Shown here piece after piece: positions 1-11,037 of a stretch of DNA of 64,000 bases; position 1 is the stretch's first letter; the number at the start of each line of letters is the position of its first letter. Position numbers and translations under genes: made by a program. The notes beneath the pieces are model-generated. The model did no database searches. It was given only the letters and a program-made list of their open reading frames with translations, and was not told the origin of the DNA. The DNA is from Prorocentrum cordatum (lineage: Eukaryota > Sar > Dinophyceae > Prorocentrales > Prorocentraceae), in the NCBI GenBank assembly GCA_963575745.1, contig CAUYUJ010014183.1, forward strand, positions 269,501 through 333,500, in the 5' to 3' direction.

Positions 1-120
1 CGGCCCCCGTCTGGTTGTCGGAGTCGGAATCCGCCTTTCCCCCAGGAGTAACCTTGCTGACCATCTTCCAAAAAAGAAACTTCTCTGCCAGCCTGCATTG
101 GCTCTCGCGCGCGAAGCGCA

Positions 121-1195
121 TCAACCGCACTTGCGTGGTGCTGAAGGGTGCTCGAGGGACCGATCTCTCGGGCCTTGCTCCCGGCCGCGCGGGCTCGCAG
201 CCTCGCGGCGGCGCGGGCCGGGCTCCTCCCCGCCGCGGTGCGGGCTCGCTGCCTCGCGGCGGCGCGGGCTGCGCCGCTCCCCGCGTCGCGGGCTGGGCCG
301 CTCGCGGCGCCGTGCGCTGCGTGCCTCCCTGCGGCGGGGGCTCGCAGCGATCTGCGGGCTGCCTGGGCGGCGCGGGCTGCGGGCGCCACTGGGGCCGCTC
401 GGCACCGGCGCGCCCGCGCCGGCGGCCGGGGCCGCATCGCAGCGACGCCCCTGCCCGCCCCTGCTTCCCCAGGGCAGGGGTGGGGCCGGCTCCTTCCGGC
501 AGGGGCGCCTTCCTGGCGCCGCCCCCGCGCGAGGGGTCGCGGTTTCGCCGGTCAGGCCCGCGACTGCCAGCGCCGCCCTCGGAGCTCTTCTAGCTCTTCC
601 CTCACCCCTTGTCGGGGTCGCACGCTGCGGGCGCCAGCCCACAGGGCGCCGTTTGGGGCCCCGCGCCCAGCCGGCCGAGACTCTGGCCGGTGGCGTCGCC
701 CCACCGTCGCGGCCGTCGGCGCCGCCGTCCCCAGGGGCGCCAGTCGCATCCAGGGCCTCCAGAATCCGCTTCTGGAGCCCGGCTTCGCCGCCAGGCAAGC
801 CTGCCCCGCTCGAGGTCCTCTCGGCCGACTGGCCTCCAGGACTATATGCGGATTCGGCCTTTTGGCCCTTGTCTGCACCCACCTGCTGCGCACACGTGGC
901 AGACGTCTTTTACTGGGCGGCCTCCAGACCGAATCCAATAATTCGAATAATCGTCTTTCGCTGCAAGGACGCTGTGAGGAGCACGCCCCCTTCCGGAACG
1001 CAGTCTCCGCGAAGTACTCGAAAGAGGTATGTACCTTGGGGGGCATCCTCGTCGTCGTAGGCGGCCATCTCGATGACCTCTAGCAGGGGCTCCTCGAGGC
1101 CGTCGAACGCGAGGAGTTCCTCTGGCAGCTCCGCGTCGCGAAGGGTTTCTGCCTGCTCTGTACCATCCTCCCGGCATGGGCCCGATTGGGCCCGC
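121..1195 (-). CDS. candidate two-exon gene, acidic N-part and Arg/Ser/Pro-rich C-part, function unknown
   Basis: I do not recognise the protein. Exon 1 runs from about 1195 to 1035 and encodes an acidic stretch (for example AELPEELLAFDGLEEPLLEV) with mostly G/C third positions; an in-frame stop lies just upstream of 1195, so an acceptor or start must be near there. It ends at a canonical donor (CAAG/GTACAT) at 1035/1034. A GTGCAG acceptor at 873 opens exon 2 (872-121) in the matching phase, giving a 162-nt intron. Exon 2 reads through a Gly/Ala-rich part (containing QKRILEALDATGAPGDGG) into degenerate PRRREAASP-type repeats that resemble an RS-like tail, and stops at 121-123. The repeats are also visible as ~50-bp DNA repeats near 190-300, so the C-terminal part may be only low-complexity DNA. 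The 5' end is not defined. The phase-consistent splice pair is the main support. Confidence 0.42.
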
Positions 1196-1343
1196 TTTCA
1201 AGGTATCGGCGGCTCTGTAGGAAGCTGTTCTGACACTGGGAGTGTGTTACAACATTGAACAATTCCCCTTGTGCCCCAAAACGGCTGTGGAAGTTGAGGC
1301 ACGAGAGTGCAGCAGAGGGGGAAGAAAGAGAGATAGACATACA

Positions 1344-1382
1344 CATATATATATATATATATAGAGAGAGAGATATAGATAT
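1344..1382. repeat. TA/GA dinucleotide microsatellite
   Basis: About ten TA units followed by GA units; no coding value. Confidence 0.9.
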
Positions 1383-1711
1383 GTGCACAAGATACACGTT
1401 CCACTGACAACTACTCCTCCCTGCCCCTTCTGATGCTTCAGTGCCACCTCCAGCTCAGTGCACTCTCGAGTCAATGTGTGAACAATCGGGACGATCGCTC
1501 TGCATCGCCTGTCTGTTTTGAGCGCGCGCGGAGCCCGTAAGGGACCGACACGCACATAGTTCAAGTGTGTGCGGGTGATGCCGATGACCGTCGATTTCCG
1601 TCGATTCTCGGTGGGTATCCAGCCTATGGGTGCTCTCCAGCACCTGCGCCTCGCTGGAAGCATTCCGAGGACGACCGACTCGTCCCGAACGACCGCCGAG
1701 GGCGGCCCCGT

Positions 1712-1862
1712 AGGAGGAGGAGGAGGAGGAGGAGGAGGAGGAGGAGGAGGAGGAGGAGGAGGAGGAGGAGGAGGAGGAGGAGGAGGAGGAGGAGGAGGGA
1801 GGAGGAGGAGAGGAGGAGGAGGAGGAGGAGGAGGAGGAGAAGGTGGAGGAGCAGGAGGTGGA
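1712..1862. repeat. (GGA)n microsatellite
   Basis: A nearly pure GGA tract of about 140 bp, degenerating to GGT/GCA at its 3' end. It creates poly-Gly, poly-Arg or poly-Ser/Pro frames that are not genes. It is one of about ten GGA/CCT tracts in the window; the same type flanks the intact retrotransposon at 43.3-49.1 kb. Confidence 0.95.
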
Positions 1863-2039
1863 GCTGATGCCGCATCTCGAGAGCAAGGTCGGATTGCCAA
1901 GCCTGAGCTCCTTCGGCCTGCCGCGCGGTGGCGCCGCTCGCTCCAGGGCGGTGGCGCGGCGGGACGCGGCGGCGGCCAGAAGGGAGCGAACAACAAACCC
2001 AGACTCCCTCGCGTCGTGAAAAAAATGCGACTAAACAAT

Positions 2040-2600
2040 TGTCGTTATTTTCGACCTCTGGGGGCCCTCACGGGGCCTCGGGGCCGTCAGAAAACGACGC
2101 AGGATGAAAAACCGGTCCCAGGGAAGGGGTCGAGACCTCTGGGGGCCCGAGGTCATGAAAAAATCATGACGTCGGGGATCTGGGAACGGACGGGAGCGAA
2201 CGTCCAATCCCGATCGTCCGACGTTCTGTTGAATTTGTTTTGCAAGCCCGGCGATGTTTCCACGATTTCGGCCCCTACAGGACCCGTTATCGGGCCCTGG
2301 GGGGGGGGACCAAGATTGAGCCTGGAGCGAAAACTACCTCCTGGGAAGGGGCCATGGGGAGCCCTGAGGGTGGCCCGAGGAAAATGAGGCCGCCCGGACG
2401 GTGTGCGAGGGCGGGACGTCGTGAAAAATCGCGACGGGAAAGGTTTTGCAGTCTTCGGCCGCCAGGGCCCCATGCCGGGGCCCCAGATGGTGTCCAGCTG
2501 AAGCCATCGTGCTGCCATGGTGGAACAATTTCTCGTGAAAGGCTTAACGACTTCTGCCGTCCTTCGACTCGCGCTGGAGAGCGGCCGCGAGTTGCTCCAA
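2040..2600. other. GC-rich stretch without recognisable gene
   Basis: The sequence holds loosely repeated phrases (CCTCTGGGGGCCC near 2060 and 2140; GGGAAGGGG near 2120 and 2345) that suggest an old duplication of about 250 bp. No frame shows protein-like composition. Confidence 0.4.
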
Positions 2601-2617
2601 TTTCCTTGGAGATCTCT

Positions 2618-2700
2618 GGATTTACCTGAATTTACCCGGACTTATTTCGATTTACCTGGATTTACATGGATTTATATCGATTTACCTGGATTTATGGCTC
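2618..2700. repeat. 10-12 bp minisatellite, GATTTACCTG type
   Basis: Seven or so imperfect units of GATTTACCTGGA/GAATTTACCCGGA. This short AT-richer tandem patch stands out in GC-rich DNA. Confidence 0.85.
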
Positions 2701-2759
2701 GATTCCCACAAGTCGGTTGGCAAAAAGTCGACAAGCCCTTAGGGAATTTCCCCAGTCAA

Positions 2760-4055
2760 GCACCCCAGTAGCAGCAAAGGTGAAGAGGCGGGTCGAGGAA
2801 TGCGAGGTCGGCTAATGAAAACGTGCCGAGACAATGGTGAGAGCACGGCCATGCGCACCTGAGCGCAGCATTTACAAAAGGTCGTGGCTGTCCGGACCAC
2901 GATGTAGCCAGCAATGAGGCGAGAACACGTTTCCTAAATACATTGTGAGGCAGTCTCGGGTGAAACGGCTGCGGGACTGGGCGAACTAGGGGGGCTGTCT
3001 CGGGCTCCCCGTCACCCCTGCGGGAGTGCTCTGTGGCCCTTTCTGCCATTATGGAAAACTATCAGGGGCAACAACCGGCGTAACCATAGACGTTCGGGGG
3101 TCGTCCCGGATTTCTTGGGTCGACGCTGGACCCCCCATCTCTGGCGCGCGGAGGGTGCCAGGGGCCGCGCTGGAGGCGCCACCAGGGGAGACCAGCGCCG
3201 ATCCAAGGCCGATCCGATAAATCCGCGCGAACGTCCGAAGACTTATGTTTATGCCGACATTCCCTCGTGCTACAAATAGGAACGCCAAATAAGGAACCAA
3301 GGAGCTTCTCTGGCCACGGCGAGCCTCGGCCACGACTATTATGGACTCAACGGCTTCACCACTGAAAAACCCGCACCAACAGTGTGGGACCTGAAGGCGA
3401 GGACTGGCGATCAGAGCCAGCAGAACCTGGGATGGTAGAAGGGCGCTCCACGAGACCCTCTACAGAGACCCCAGCAGAGAGGCCCCTCCGAGGCACACCA
3501 GGCCAGGGGGCCTGGCCAGGACAAAGACAAATTCGCGCGAAGGAAAATCGAGAATCTCTGAGTTCTGGCGGCCCTGCATGATGTATCGGGCGCCGCGCGT
3601 TCTCAGAGCGCTCCGGAAAGCTCTGAGAGCAGTCTGGAACGCCCAGCAACGGTTTTATCCTCGTCCCAGCCCAGTCCGAGTACAGCAATCGTGCTTCCAG
3701 GAGCGACGCCAAATAAGGAACAACGGCGCTGATCTGGCCACGGCGAGCTTCGGCCACGAAGAGGTTCCCCGACCAGGATCGGAGGATCGGCTCGAGAACC
3801 AGGGCCCCTCCTGCTCCCAGAGTGGCACTCCTGCAGCAACATCGGCTGCGAAGAAGATTGAAGGGTCGTGCCACACCTGGATCAACAACAACCGCGCAAG
3901 TACTATGCCGCCGTTTTGTTGTCCAACCATCATGTGGTGTTGGATCCTCGTGATGAAGAGACGGCGCCCCGCGTTATCCCCATCCTCATCCTCCTCCTCC
4001 TCCTCCCCCTCCCTCCTCCATCCGTGCCTCTGTCCTCCGCGTCTCTGTTTCGGTA
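2760..4055. other. non-coding region with a dispersed direct repeat
   Basis: No gene is supported. Its main structure is the direct repeat at about 3280-3337 and 3712-3764. A pyrimidine-rich (CCT) tract at 3985-4025 leads into the satellite array that begins at 4060. Confidence 0.45.
3280..3765. repeat. direct repeat pair of ~55 bp
   Basis: Both copies (about 3280-3337 and 3712-3764) share ACGCCAAATAAGGAAC followed by TCTGGCCACGGCGAGC and TCGGCCACGA. They are about 430 bp apart, with unrelated sequence between. Confidence 0.7.
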
Positions 4056-4059
4056 CACC

Positions 4060-4845
4060 GCATGCGTCCCCGCCACCACTTTCGGCACACCCCTCACACG
4101 CTTCGTGGCCCCATCGGATTTCCACCGAAGGTGCCAGTGGCGCAGCGCGCATGCGTCCCCGCAGTCCATGTCGGCACACCCCTCACACGCTTCGTGGCCC
4201 CATAGCCATGGGAACTTAACCGAAAGTGCCCATGGCGCGTCTCGTGGCCCCATGGAGAGCTCCACCGAAGGTCCCAGAGGCGCAGCCCGCATACGTCCCC
4301 GCCACTCATTTCGGCACGCCCCTCACACGCTTCCTGGCCCCATAGGGAGCTCTGCCGAAGGTCCCACTGGCGGTGCCCACAAGCCTTCCCCCCACCAATT
4401 TCGGCACACCCCGCAGGCCCCAGTGGCTGTGCCCACATGTGTCACCGCCACCAATTTTGGCACACCCCTCACACACGTTTCGTGGACCCATAGGGAGCTC
4501 CACAGATGGCCCCAGTGGGGCAGTCTACAAGCGTCCCCGCAACCCATTCCGGCACACCCCTCACACGTTTGGTGGCCCCATCGGAGCTCCACCGAAGGTC
4601 CCAGAAGCGCAGCCCGCATGTGTCCCCTCCATCCATGTCGGCACACTCCTCACACGTGTCGTGGCCCCAAAGGAACTCCGCCGAAGGTCCCAGTGGCGCA
4701 GCCCGCGTGCGTCCCCGCAACCCATTTTGATACACTCCTCACACGTTTCGTGGCCCCTCAAAGATCTCCACCGATGGCCCCAGAGGTGGTGCCCATATGC
4801 GCCACCCCTCACATGCTCCGTGGCCACATAAGGAGCTCCACCGAA
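4060..4845 (+). repeat. satellite array 1, ~90-bp unit (GGAGCTCCACCGAAGG family)
   Basis: About eight or nine head-to-tail units, each with TTTCGGCACACCCCTCACAC, then CTTCGTGGCCCCATAGGGAG, CTCCACCGAAGGTCCCAG and GCGCAGCCCGCATGCGTCCC. The spacing between CTCCACCGAAGG phrases is 90 bp (4261 to 4351). It is preceded by a CCT-rich tract and ends in a unique tail (next entry). The same unit, about 14 bp shorter, forms arrays at 8.1, 13.5 and 62.8 kb. Confidence 0.9.
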
Positions 4846-4901
4846 GCCGATACTCAAAACTGCGTTGCTCACCACTGCATATGGTTTGGCCCTTCGCCAG
4901 G
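4846..4901 (+). repeat. conserved 56-bp tail of satellite array 1
   Basis: Starts at GCCGATACTC and ends CCTTCGCCAGG. The reverse-oriented array at 13.5 kb ends in a 56-bp tail alignable without gaps and about 80% identical by eye. The array at 8.1 kb ends in a shortened version. The tail occurs only once per array, so it marks an element end. Confidence 0.75.
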
Positions 4902-5284
4902 TCAGTCATGTGTTTATTGTTTCACAGGTCGGCGCGGGCCCCCGCCCACAACCCCCTCTCCCATGATCTTGGCTGCTTTTGGCGGCAGATTTCTGGCGAC
5001 GGACGGGGGCCTACCCCCAATCTGCTTGCGCGACTGGTGCAAACAGGTTGCCTTAACAACCTGCCCAAAACCAAAATCCCCCCTCCCCCACCCTTCGGCC
5101 AAATATCGAAACCCAGGCAAACTATGTGCAGGAGGTCCGCGCGAACATCGTTTATGTTCACTTCATTTCTTGATTTGTTTGAGGGACTCTCGCACAATGC
5201 GACATGCAAAACCAATCTCGAAGGCCCGTCAACCGTCACCTCTGATGCAGCCGTGCAGCAGCAAATTGCAGCTATCGTGTTGAG

Positions 5285-5362
5285 AGGGAAGAGGAGGAGG
5301 AGGAGGAGGAGGAGGAGGAGGAGGAGGAGGAGGAGGAGGAGGAGGAGGAGGAGGAAGAGGAG
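5285..5362. repeat. (GGA)n microsatellite
   Basis: Pure GGA tract of about 70 bp; any open frame across it is an artefact. Confidence 0.95.
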
Positions 5363-6114
5363 AAAAGGACTACGATACCAGTATGTACAAGAACCCTCTT
5401 TGGAACCTGCCTGCTTGACGAACACTTGCGCCAATAAGCGACCGCCATGCGTGCCATGCGTCCGCCATGCGTGCCTTTCTTGATTTGGCGTCTCTTGTTT
5501 CAGGCATCGCCTCTCCCGCGCCCCCTGCGCTCAGGGTGGTCCTGCTGCAGCGCATCGGCCGAACATCGGGTCGGAGGATCGTGCCACATCCAAGCCATCT
5601 GAGACGGCGCGCGTATAAGGACTCGGAGGCTGGCGCAGACCTCGTATGTGCTCATTCGGTCGTTCCTTATTCGGGCATCGCAGGTGCATCCCCGAATTTT
5701 CAGAGGAGGGAAAAGACGGAAGCGGACCAGGCGATTCTACAACTGGCGATGCAGTTCAAAGGCCGCCATACACCTCAAGCGTGATGAATACAGGCATCAC
5801 CGAGGACCATGATTAGGAGCCACCACGAACCCCGAAATAGCCGCCGAATTCCAAAAAGGAGTTGCGCGTTTTTTCTGTTTTCTGAAAACATGCACTGCTG
5901 GACGCGCAGGACGCCTACTATCTATTTTGAGCCAAACGCCACTGCTGGACGCGCAGGAAACGCCTCCCGACGAGCATCTATTTTGAACCAAACATCACCG
6001 CGGCCGTCGCCATCATCACCGCCAAGACCACAAAAGAACAAATGTTACATTCATCATCGCGCTGAAGGAACGTCAGCCTGCGTCGCCGCACATCGACTCT
6101 TTGCCACAGCCGAC
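5363..6114. other. non-coding region with a ~50-bp tandem duplication
   Basis: No gene recognised. At 5890-5995 two tandem copies share CACTGCTGGACGCGCAGGA and ATCTATTTTGA(G/A)CCAAAC at a spacing of about 50 bp. Near 5447-5480 the motif GCCATGCGT is repeated four times. Confidence 0.5.
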
Positions 6115-6735
6115 TGCTGCGTGCTCCCAGCAGCATTCGTCGACAGCTGTCAAAAGCAAAACCGCCGACATGGTCCTTGAAAGGGCCGCCAGGAAGGTCG
6201 AAGGGGCCGCAGAGATCGTCGGCGAATTCGCCGCCGAAATTGCCGCCGAATCGCCGCCGATATCGCCGCCGGAATTGCCGCCGAAATTGCGGCCGAACTT
6301 GCCGCCGAAATTGCCATCAAAATTGCCGCCGAAATTGCCGTCGAAATAATTGCGAACTCCGCCAAGCAAGCCACCAAAATCGCCGCCGAAATTCAGCCGC
6401 CGAAATTGTCATTGCCCTGCCCCAAGCGAAATCATCATTTTTATTAAGCACGATGGCGCCGCCGACACAGACATTGATTCACAGCCAAAGTCAATTTCGG
6501 CCTCTTTTCGGCGGCACAATCAGGAATTTCGGCGGAAATTTCGGCGGCAATTTCGGCGGCGATTTCGGCGGTCGGCGGCAATTTCGGCTGCAATTTCGGC
6601 GGCCCTGTCGACGGCTCTTTCGGCAGCCCTTTCGGCGGCAATTTCGGCGGCCCTTTCGACGGCTCTTTCGGCGGCCCGTTCGGCGGCGTTGCTCTTGCCA
6701 ACTGTCGACAATGGCTGCCAGGAGCTCTGGGCACT
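6115..6735. mobile_element. foldback (long inverted-repeat) element
   Basis: The left arm (about 6115-6420) starts GTGCTCCCAGCAGCATTCG, continues GTCGACAG and AAAGCAA, then repeats of GCCGAAATTGCCGCC. The right arm (about 6500-6735) holds GGCGGCAATTTCGGC repeats, then TTGCTCTTGCC, CTGTCGACAATGG and CTCTGGGCAC. That order is the reverse complement of the left arm, outer flanks included. The ~80-bp loop is unrelated. A transcript would form a large hairpin. No transposase is present, so a MITE/foldback-type non-autonomous element is the likeliest reading; a segmental inverted duplication of a GCCGAAATT minisatellite is the alternative. Confidence 0.65.
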
Positions 6736-6739
6736 CGGC

Positions 6740-8095
6740 GGCCCCAGCGGGCCCTGAGAGGGCCCTCGAAGGGCCTCGCCAGAAAGCGTCTGCGAAGTAG
6801 CTCAAGCCGCGCGTGATTGGCACACAACGTGCAGAGCGAATTCCTCCTCGCAGCGTGCAGAGCGAATTCCTCGCGTTGTGCGTCAGCACGCTCGAAGATG
6901 CGCCGGGAAACCACCGCGAGGCAGGGCGCGCCTGCACACAGAAACCATCAAGAAAAGCTCAATTTCGTTTGGACTGAATTTCGGCGCGCGCCCCTTTTCG
7001 TCTCCAAAGAAAATTCCACTACGACATGCATGTTGGTGCGGCCACGGGAACTTGCACTTGAAAGCCGTTTACTTTCCCACCCAGCGGGCGGAGCAAACGC
7101 GCACAACGCCGATGCATCGGCGATGCATCGGCGACGCATCGGCGAATCGAAAACAGCGGGCTCCGGATACAGCCACACCGCTAGTGCATCGGCGGTGCAG
7201 CGCCCTCTTAAAGGGGGCCATGGGGAAACATACTAAATCTACACGCAGATTCCCACCCCACTATTTCCATATATTTTCCATACTGTCTAAGCCCCTCCGT
7301 TACCTATATTTTCCTTACTTTCATTTACATCAGCGTTTATGTGTATGTGTGTGTGGGCATGTCTCCCTCCTGACATCTTCCGGTTCGATCTCCGCCGCCG
7401 AATTATTTTTCAACAGCTTGAGGGATCCTGCGGCTTTTAGGTCCCCCTGGGAGGTTTCGAGAGAGAGGCGGAGAGGAAATCGGCGGGAACGATGAGAAAC
7501 AACCCTCCTCGTCCTCGTCCACTGGGATCCGGCTTTGCGAGGAATGCCACATCGCACTGAACACACGACCCTAAACCCAATATATCGGCCAGAGTTTTCG
7601 AGCCTCATCGATCTGTAAATGTCCCTGGGCCCGAAGCCTGGGCGAACACACCCGGCGTGAAAAGCTGCAGCGCCCGGAGCTCAATTTCTTCTGGTCGCTG
7701 GCCAGAACGCGGGCGCGCCAGCTGGTGACCCCCCACAAAAAAAACTGATATCGCTATTCCCCATACCTCTCCCGGGGTGCGTTCTGACAAGAATTTCGAG
7801 GCGAATCCAGCGGAGGCGACGAAGGCCTCCCAGGAGGCGTAAAAAGAGGAAAACGAGGGAGGGCTTGCAGTATAGGTGCCTTTTCCTCCTCTGACCCGCG
7901 CCTGTGAGCCCGCTCTCGGCCAGGCGGTCAAAGAAGGCGGCCAAGGCGCCCAGCAGCGTGAGGGAGTCCCGCTGCCCGTCGCCTCCTGCCGGGGACGCAG
8001 CCCGCTCGGGCTGGGCCTCCCCGCGCCGCGGGCTGCAAGGCTGGCGCAGAGCCTGTGCGCACGCGGGTTGGTACGGTTGGGAACTCTTGCTCCAC
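6740..8095. other. non-coding, small repeats only
   Basis: Includes a 12-bp tandem GATGCATCGGC(G) at 7106-7150 and a duplicated CAGAGCGAATTCCTC at about 6834 and 6859. No frame has convincing protein composition. The segment 7240-7370 is AT-richer. Confidence 0.4.
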
Positions 8096-8099
8096 CCCC

Positions 8100-8803
8100 C
8101 CACTGTGGCACACCCCTCACGCGTTTCGTGGCCTCACTGGCCGTGTCAGCATGCGACTCCCTCCCCCCGTACAGCGTTTCGTGGCCCCAGAGGCAACTCC
8201 ACCGAAGGCCCCAGCGGCGGTGTCCGCATGCGTTTCCCTCATCCAATATAACGTTTCGCGGCCCCATGGGGAGCTCGGCCGAAGGCCCCAGTGGCGCTGT
8301 CCGCATGCTTATCCTCCGCCCTGAACAGCGCTTCGTGCTTTTTTCCGAAGACCCCGATCGGCGGTGTCCGCAAGCGCTTCCCCCGCGCAGTACAGCGCTT
8401 CGTGGCCAGAAGCAGCTCCACCGAAGGCCTCAGTGGCGGCGTTCGCATGTGTCTCCGCCGCCCAACACAGCACTTCGTGGCCCTATCTGGAGCGCCACCG
8501 AAGGCCCCAGTGGCGTTGTTCGCATGCGTCTCCCCCACTCAGTACAGCGCTTCGTGGCCCCATTGGGAGCTCCACCAAGGGCCCCAATGGCGACGTTCGC
8601 ATGACGGCCCCGTTCCTTTTCGGCACACCCCTCACATGTTTCGCGGCCCCACACGGAGAGCCACCGAAGGCCCAAATGGCTACGCCCGCATGCGTCCCCG
8701 CTCCATTCTGGTGCACCCTTTTTAACGCTTCATGCCACCAGAAGCAATCCACCGAAGGCGATACCCACAATGGCGATACTCACAACTGCATGCGGTTGCC
8801 AGG
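8100..8803 (+). repeat. satellite array 2 (~77-bp unit) with shortened tail
   Basis: About eight units of CGCTTCGTGGCCCCA, GGAGCTCCACCGAAGGCCCC and GCATGCGTCTCCCCC. Spacing between ACCGAAGG phrases is about 77 bp. The last unit passes at 8757 into the tail CGATACCCACAA, then CGATACTCACAACTGCATG and GCCAGG at 8803, a truncated form of the array 1 tail. Confidence 0.88.
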
Positions 8804-8879
8804 ATGTTTTATCGTTTGGTCTATATGTGTCTTGTCTTCTCCCTTGTCTGTTTATTTGTTCGGGGAGGAGGATTCCTTC

Positions 8880-9625
8880 TCCTTTGTGGCGATTGCCCAC
8901 GTACTCCTCTTGTGGCGGTTTACACAAAAATTCCTTGCGCGCTGGTTACAAAGGGTTCCTTTCATGGCGCCTTACAAAAAGGACTCCTGCGATCGAACGT
9001 TGCAACAAGGATTCTTTTGCAACGGATTGCACACAAACTCCTTCTGTCGCGAACAACAAACGGACTCCTTTTGTGGCGGGGTACAGAAATATTCATATGA
9101 TCGAGGATTGAATACATGTTATTGTTGAGTTCTTTTGTTGTTTAAAAAGAAATGCGACGGATGCCAAAAAGATCCCGCTTGTCGCTGATGGTTCCAATTG
9201 GTTCTCTTACTTGTGCGAGGAGGAGGGCGCGTTCTGCGATTACCAAAAAGTCGTACTGCTGCGGGTTACATACGGATTTCCTTGATATTGCTTGCATACA
9301 TCTGAATTGTTCGTGTGGTTGGCTACATAAGGACTCCTAGTGTTGCTACCTTTTTGTGGCGGATTCGGAAGGATTCCGATGGTGCAGCGGGTTACAATAG
9401 GATCCTGGTTGTGGCGGGTTTCAAGCTAATGTGTATGGCTGGTTGCAAAAAATCCTGCTGTGGCGGGTTGGAGAACTCTTGTGTGGCGCAGTGCGATCAA
9501 ACACCCAGCTGCTGTGTTCAACAGGATCTTCAAAGTTTCGATTACAAAGGGTCCCTTTCGTGGCGGATTGCCGGAGGATTCCTACTGTGGCGGGTACAGC
9601 GGGATTCTCAGGGTGGCTCTGTGCA
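8880..9625 (+). repeat. degenerate ~30-bp minisatellite (GTGGCGGGTTACAAAAGGA type)
   Basis: Some 20 diverged units built on TTGTGGCGGGTTACA followed by AAAGGACTCCT. It follows the tail of satellite array 2 after about 75 bp. Individual units differ by many substitutions, so the array is old. Frames across it are not genes. Confidence 0.75.
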
Positions 9626-9654
9626 GAAACAGTCCATGCAAGCCGCCCCGTTCA

Positions 9655-9880
9655 CCCAGTCCCTCACCCCACCCACCCACAGACGCCCCACCCACCCCAC
9701 CTACAGTCGCCCCCCCTCTCCTCCCAAACTCCCCCACACCCCACCCACCCACCCACCGTCGTCCAGTCCTCTCCCGGACCCACAATCGCACCACCACCCC
9801 CCCACCTACCGTCGTCCCACCACGCCCACCCGCAATCATTTCACATCCCCCCCCAGCACAGACGCCCCAGCAGAAAGAAC
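9655..9880. repeat. C-rich CCCACCCAC low-complexity tract
   Basis: Dominated by CCCACC/CCCTCC phrases; potentially quadruplex- or i-motif-forming. No gene. Confidence 0.8.
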
Positions 9881-10083
9881 AGAATGTTGTCCATCAGCCG
9901 TTCCTCCCCTGATCCCCTGATCCCCTCCCCTGATCCGCTCCCTCCCTCCTCTCCTTGAGCCCCCCCTGTCGGCTCACCTGATCCCTGGGGGGTCCTTCCA
10001 GGCTCCAGCCACCGTCGTCGTTGCCGTCGTCGTTCGCGTCGCTGCGGTCGTTCGTCTGCCGTCGCGGTCGTCGTTTTCCTGTC

Positions 10084-10094
10084 GCTTGCCGTCC

Positions 10095-10125
<31 letters not shown>

Positions 10126-10132
10126 TGTCGTT

Positions 10133-10171
<39 letters not shown>

Positions 10172-10725
10172 TTCGTCGTCGTCGTCGTGCGTCTTCGTCT
10201 CCGCCGCCGTCGGTGGTCGCCCTCTTCTCTGCCAGGGCCGCGTGCCCATACGTGGGCGCGCTCGAGGCCAAATCTAGAATCCTAGGACCCCCCAGGGAGG
10301 GTATCTCCGCCTGCCGCCCCTCCTCCTCCTCCTCCTCCTCCTCCTCCTCCTCCTCCTCCTCCTCCTCCTCCCCCTCCTCCTCCTCCCCCTCCCCCTCCTC
10401 TTCCTCCTCCCCCTTCCTCCTTCCTCCTTCCTCCTTCCTCCTCCTTCCTCCTCCCTCCTCCCTCCTCCTTTCTGCTTCCTCCTTCCTGCTTCCTCCTTCC
10501 TCCTTCCCGCTTCCTGCTTCCTGCTTCCTGCTTCCTCCTCTCTTCTTCCTCCTTCCTCCTTCCTCCTTCCTCCTTCCCTCATCCTCCTTCCTCCTCCTCC
10601 TGTTCCTCCTCTTCCTCCTCCTTCCTCTCCTTCTCCTCCTCCTCCGCCTCCTCCTCCTCCTCTTCCTCCTCCTCCTCCTCCCTTCTCGCTCTCTTTCTCC
10701 CAATCTCTCTCTCACCCTCCCTCTC
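10084..10725. repeat. (TCG)n then (CCT)n microsatellite complex
   Basis: TCG units at 10084-10195, then CCT/TTCC units at 10318-10725. The CCT block abuts the stop codon of the exon at 10726-10902, so it lies in or just beyond that gene's 3' UTR. Confidence 0.9.
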
Positions 10726-10902
10726 CTAGCCACAAACAATCGCCTGTTTCGATGGCGCTTCCGCTCCGCGTGGATCGTCGTCCCACGTTACTTTCGGCGC
10801 GGGCGGGGGGAGCGCCCCCCCGCGCGGCGCTCCCGCGAGGAACAAGGAGCACCGAAGCACGTGCAGGACCACCAGCGTCCAGACCACGGAGGGGTAGCCA
10901 CC
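10726..10902 (-). CDS. terminal exon of an unidentified host gene
   Basis: On the minus strand a textbook acceptor (CTCCCTCCCGCTCCTTGCAG) ends at 10903. The exon reads 58 codons to TAG at 10726 with mostly G/C third positions. It contains a hydrophobic stretch (VVWTLVVLHVLRCSLFLAG), then a Pro-rich and acidic tail ending QAIVCG. The hydrophobic part could be a membrane segment. Upstream exons are uncertain; one candidate is 11038-11150 (-), encoding a Pro/Leu-rich segment with GC-rich third positions. The protein is not recognised. Confidence rests on the splice acceptor and codon bias. Confidence 0.5.
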   Translation of the reverse strand, partial: GGYPSVVWTLVVLHVLRCSLFLAGAPRGGALPPPAPKVTWDDDPRGAEAPSKQAIVCG

Positions 10903-11037
10903 CTGCAAGGAGCGGGAGGGAGGATCGGAGGAGGGCCGAAGTCCAACGGCAACGGCTAACGGGCCCGAATTAATTCAATGAGGCACAATCCCAGTACGGT
11001 GTAATGGTCATAGCCTGTCATAGCATTCGCCCCGACG

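Noticed and set aside
4060-4845. A CRISPR array
   Set aside because: Units are directly adjacent with diverged copies throughout; there are no unique spacers between constant repeats, and the genome is eukaryotic.
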